Assembly (NCBI GenBank): GCA_004368235.1
Contig: JXTW01000001.1
Span: forward strand, 78,271-142,270
Direction of reading: 5' to 3'
Length of the DNA: 64,000 nucleotides
Source: Helicobacter anseris
GTDB lineage: Bacteria > Campylobacterota > Campylobacteria > Campylobacterales > Helicobacteraceae
The notes under the pieces are model-generated. The model saw only the letters and a list, made by a program, of their open reading frames with translations. It ran no database searches and was not told where the DNA came from. The translations under genes and the position numbers were made by a program. Below, one piece after another: positions 63,183-64,000 of this stretch. Within the stretch, counting starts at the first letter, position 1, and each line of letters opens with the position of its first letter.

Positions 63183-64000
63183 TTATTTCTTTCTAGCACG
63201 TACATTAAAATTTCCATTATTTTCCTTTTCCCTAAGTTGACCACAAGCTGCTGATATATCAATACCCTTAGATTCTCTAATCGTGGCTAAAAGCCCTCTT
63301 TGTATTAAAAAATCTGCAAATTTTTTGACCCTGTCTATCTCTGGGCGCTCAAATTCAGACCCCTCATGTGGATTAAACAAAATCAAATTTACTTTTGCTT
63401 TAATTCCATTTAATAATGCCAAAAGTCTTTTAGCAGAGTTAAGATCATCATTTATATTCTTGATAACCAAATATTCAAACATCACTCTCTTTCTAGCATC
63501 TACTGGGAATTCCTTCACAGCATTAATAATACTCTCTATATTATAAGCCTTATTAATAGGCATCAAACGCGAACGCAAAGCATCATCTACCGCGTGCAAA
63601 GAAATAGCTAATTGCACACCCAAATTTAATTCTCCTAGCTCCTTAATTCTAGGAGCAATACCACTAGTTGAAATGGTTTGTCTACGAGCTGATATGCTTA
63701 ATCCATCCAACTCACTCAATATTTTAATAGCCTTAGCAACATTAGCAAGGTTATGAAGTGGTTCGCCCATACCCATATATACTATATTAACACGTTTATG
63801 TGCAGCCAAGCCATTATCTCTTTTTAAAATCACAACCTGCTCGACAATCTCACCCACACTAAGATCTCTTACAAATCCCCCCTTAGCGGTAAAACAAAAA
63901 GTACAGCCGACCTTACAACCAATCTGACTGGATAAACAAAAAGTATATTTTTCACCCTCAATCACTTGATTATTCTCATTCTTCTTTTTATCTTTCATCT
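63183..64000 (-). CDS. rlmN: 23S rRNA/tRNA methyltransferase RlmN, 5'-partial
   Basis: Radical-SAM enzyme methylating C2 of A2503 in 23S rRNA and A37 of some tRNAs. The [4Fe-4S] motif is CKVGCTFC (CxxxCxxC), preceded by [42 protein letters not shown] and [13 protein letters not shown] follow, and the catalytic C-terminal Cys is in SAACGQL. 272 codons are visible and the frame runs off the right edge; about 90 N-terminal residues are missing compared with the usual length. The ATG at 63998 is internal and not a true start. Confidence 0.95.
   Translation of the reverse strand, partial: MKDKKKNENNQVIEGEKYTFCLSSQIGCKVGCTFCFTAKGGFVRDLSVGEIVEQVVILKRDNGLAAHKRVNIVYMGMGEPLHNLANVAKAIKILSELDGLSISARRQTISTSGIAPRIKELGELNLGVQLAISLHAVDDALRSRLMPINKAYNIESIINAVKEFPVDARKRVMFEYLVIKNINDDLNSAKRLLALLNGIKAKVNLILFNPHEGSEFERPEIDRVKKFADFLIQRGLLATIRESKGIDISAACGQLREKENNGNFNVRARKK

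Noticed and set aside
1-64000. CRISPR arrays, insertion sequences, prophage, toxin-antitoxin or restriction genes
   Set aside because: Read for direct repeats, transposase and methylase motifs; none seen.

Overview
The window is about 64 kb of AT-rich, densely packed bacterial chromosome. Gene content and gene order point to a Helicobacter-like member of the Campylobacterota. Several blocks match gene orders I recall from H. pylori: csd3-NUDIX-pgbA-glcD; nusB-ribH-kdsA-carbonic anhydrase-pyrF-panC (inverted about the carbonic anhydrase promoter); surA-like-TPR-rnhA-rnc-aroC; ruvA-DUF342-murJ-cysS; DedA-fldA; mreC-mreB-clpX-lpxA-fabZ; and valS-fliW. XerH, the frdCAB order and an H. pylori-type Fur box agree. 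The presence of a two-subunit gluconate dehydrogenase and a fused chorismate mutase/prephenate dehydratase, and the absence of vacA after cysS, fit an enterohepatic-type Helicobacter better than H. pylori itself. The species is not established.

Layout. 1-1.8 kb: end of a surface-glycan cluster, with a partial GT2 and a second glycosyltransferase-like gene split by a G10 tract, which looks like a phase-variable gene caught OFF. 1.9-10.5 kb: cell-shape peptidase, NUDIX hydrolase, PgbA-like protein, GlcD, MutY, a Gfo/Idh oxidoreductase, MiaA and PurH. 10.6-10.9 kb: non-coding, unexplained. 10.9-14.7 kb: XerH, then a TPP riboswitch ahead of a TonB-dependent receptor, and a small membrane protein. 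14.8-17.7 kb: hypothetical-clpS-clpA operon. 17.7-21 kb: lysA-pheA-DUF2156. 21-23.4 kb: gluconate dehydrogenase. 23.6-24.06 kb: a four-gene tRNA operon (Pro-His-Arg-Arg) with a consensus promoter. 24.1-29.5 kb: ruvA, DUF342, murJ, cysS. 29.5-33.9 kb: lolA-like, ybgC, queF, recG, pyrC. 34-35.2 kb: DedA gene behind a Fur box, then flavodoxin. 35.3-42.3 kb: a leftward run from pyrF to aroC. 42.4-46 kb: carbonic anhydrase, kdsA, ribH, nusB, mscS. 46-49.5 kb: fumarate reductase. 49.7-50.1 kb: apparently decayed membrane-protein gene. 50.1-53.2 kb: valS, and fliW with a sigma-54-type promoter. 53.2-61.8 kb: a NifS-like protein lacking the PLP lysine, two glycosyltransferases, mreC, mreB, clpX, lpxA and fabZ. 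61.9-64 kb: queH, a 29-residue membrane peptide gene, and rlmN cut by the window edge.

How the genes work together. Much of the window serves the envelope and cell shape (csd3, mreB/C, murJ, lpxA, fabZ, kdsA, lolA-like, SurA-like, LapB-like TPR protein, porin) and the surface glycans. Anaerobic respiration is represented by frdCAB, and tRNA modification by miaA, queF and queH. The most distinctive signals are the slipped poly-G glycosyltransferase, the riboswitch-controlled receptor (an inferred outer-membrane thiamine uptake gene), the Fur box on the DedA gene, the sigma-54 motif on fliW, the NifS-like protein with a lost lysine, and a prephenate dehydratase with an altered TRF motif. I saw no CRISPR array, insertion sequence, prophage, rRNA or restriction system. 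I did not find a clearly new multi-gene system. All homology statements rest on remembered motifs and gene order; no database search was run.
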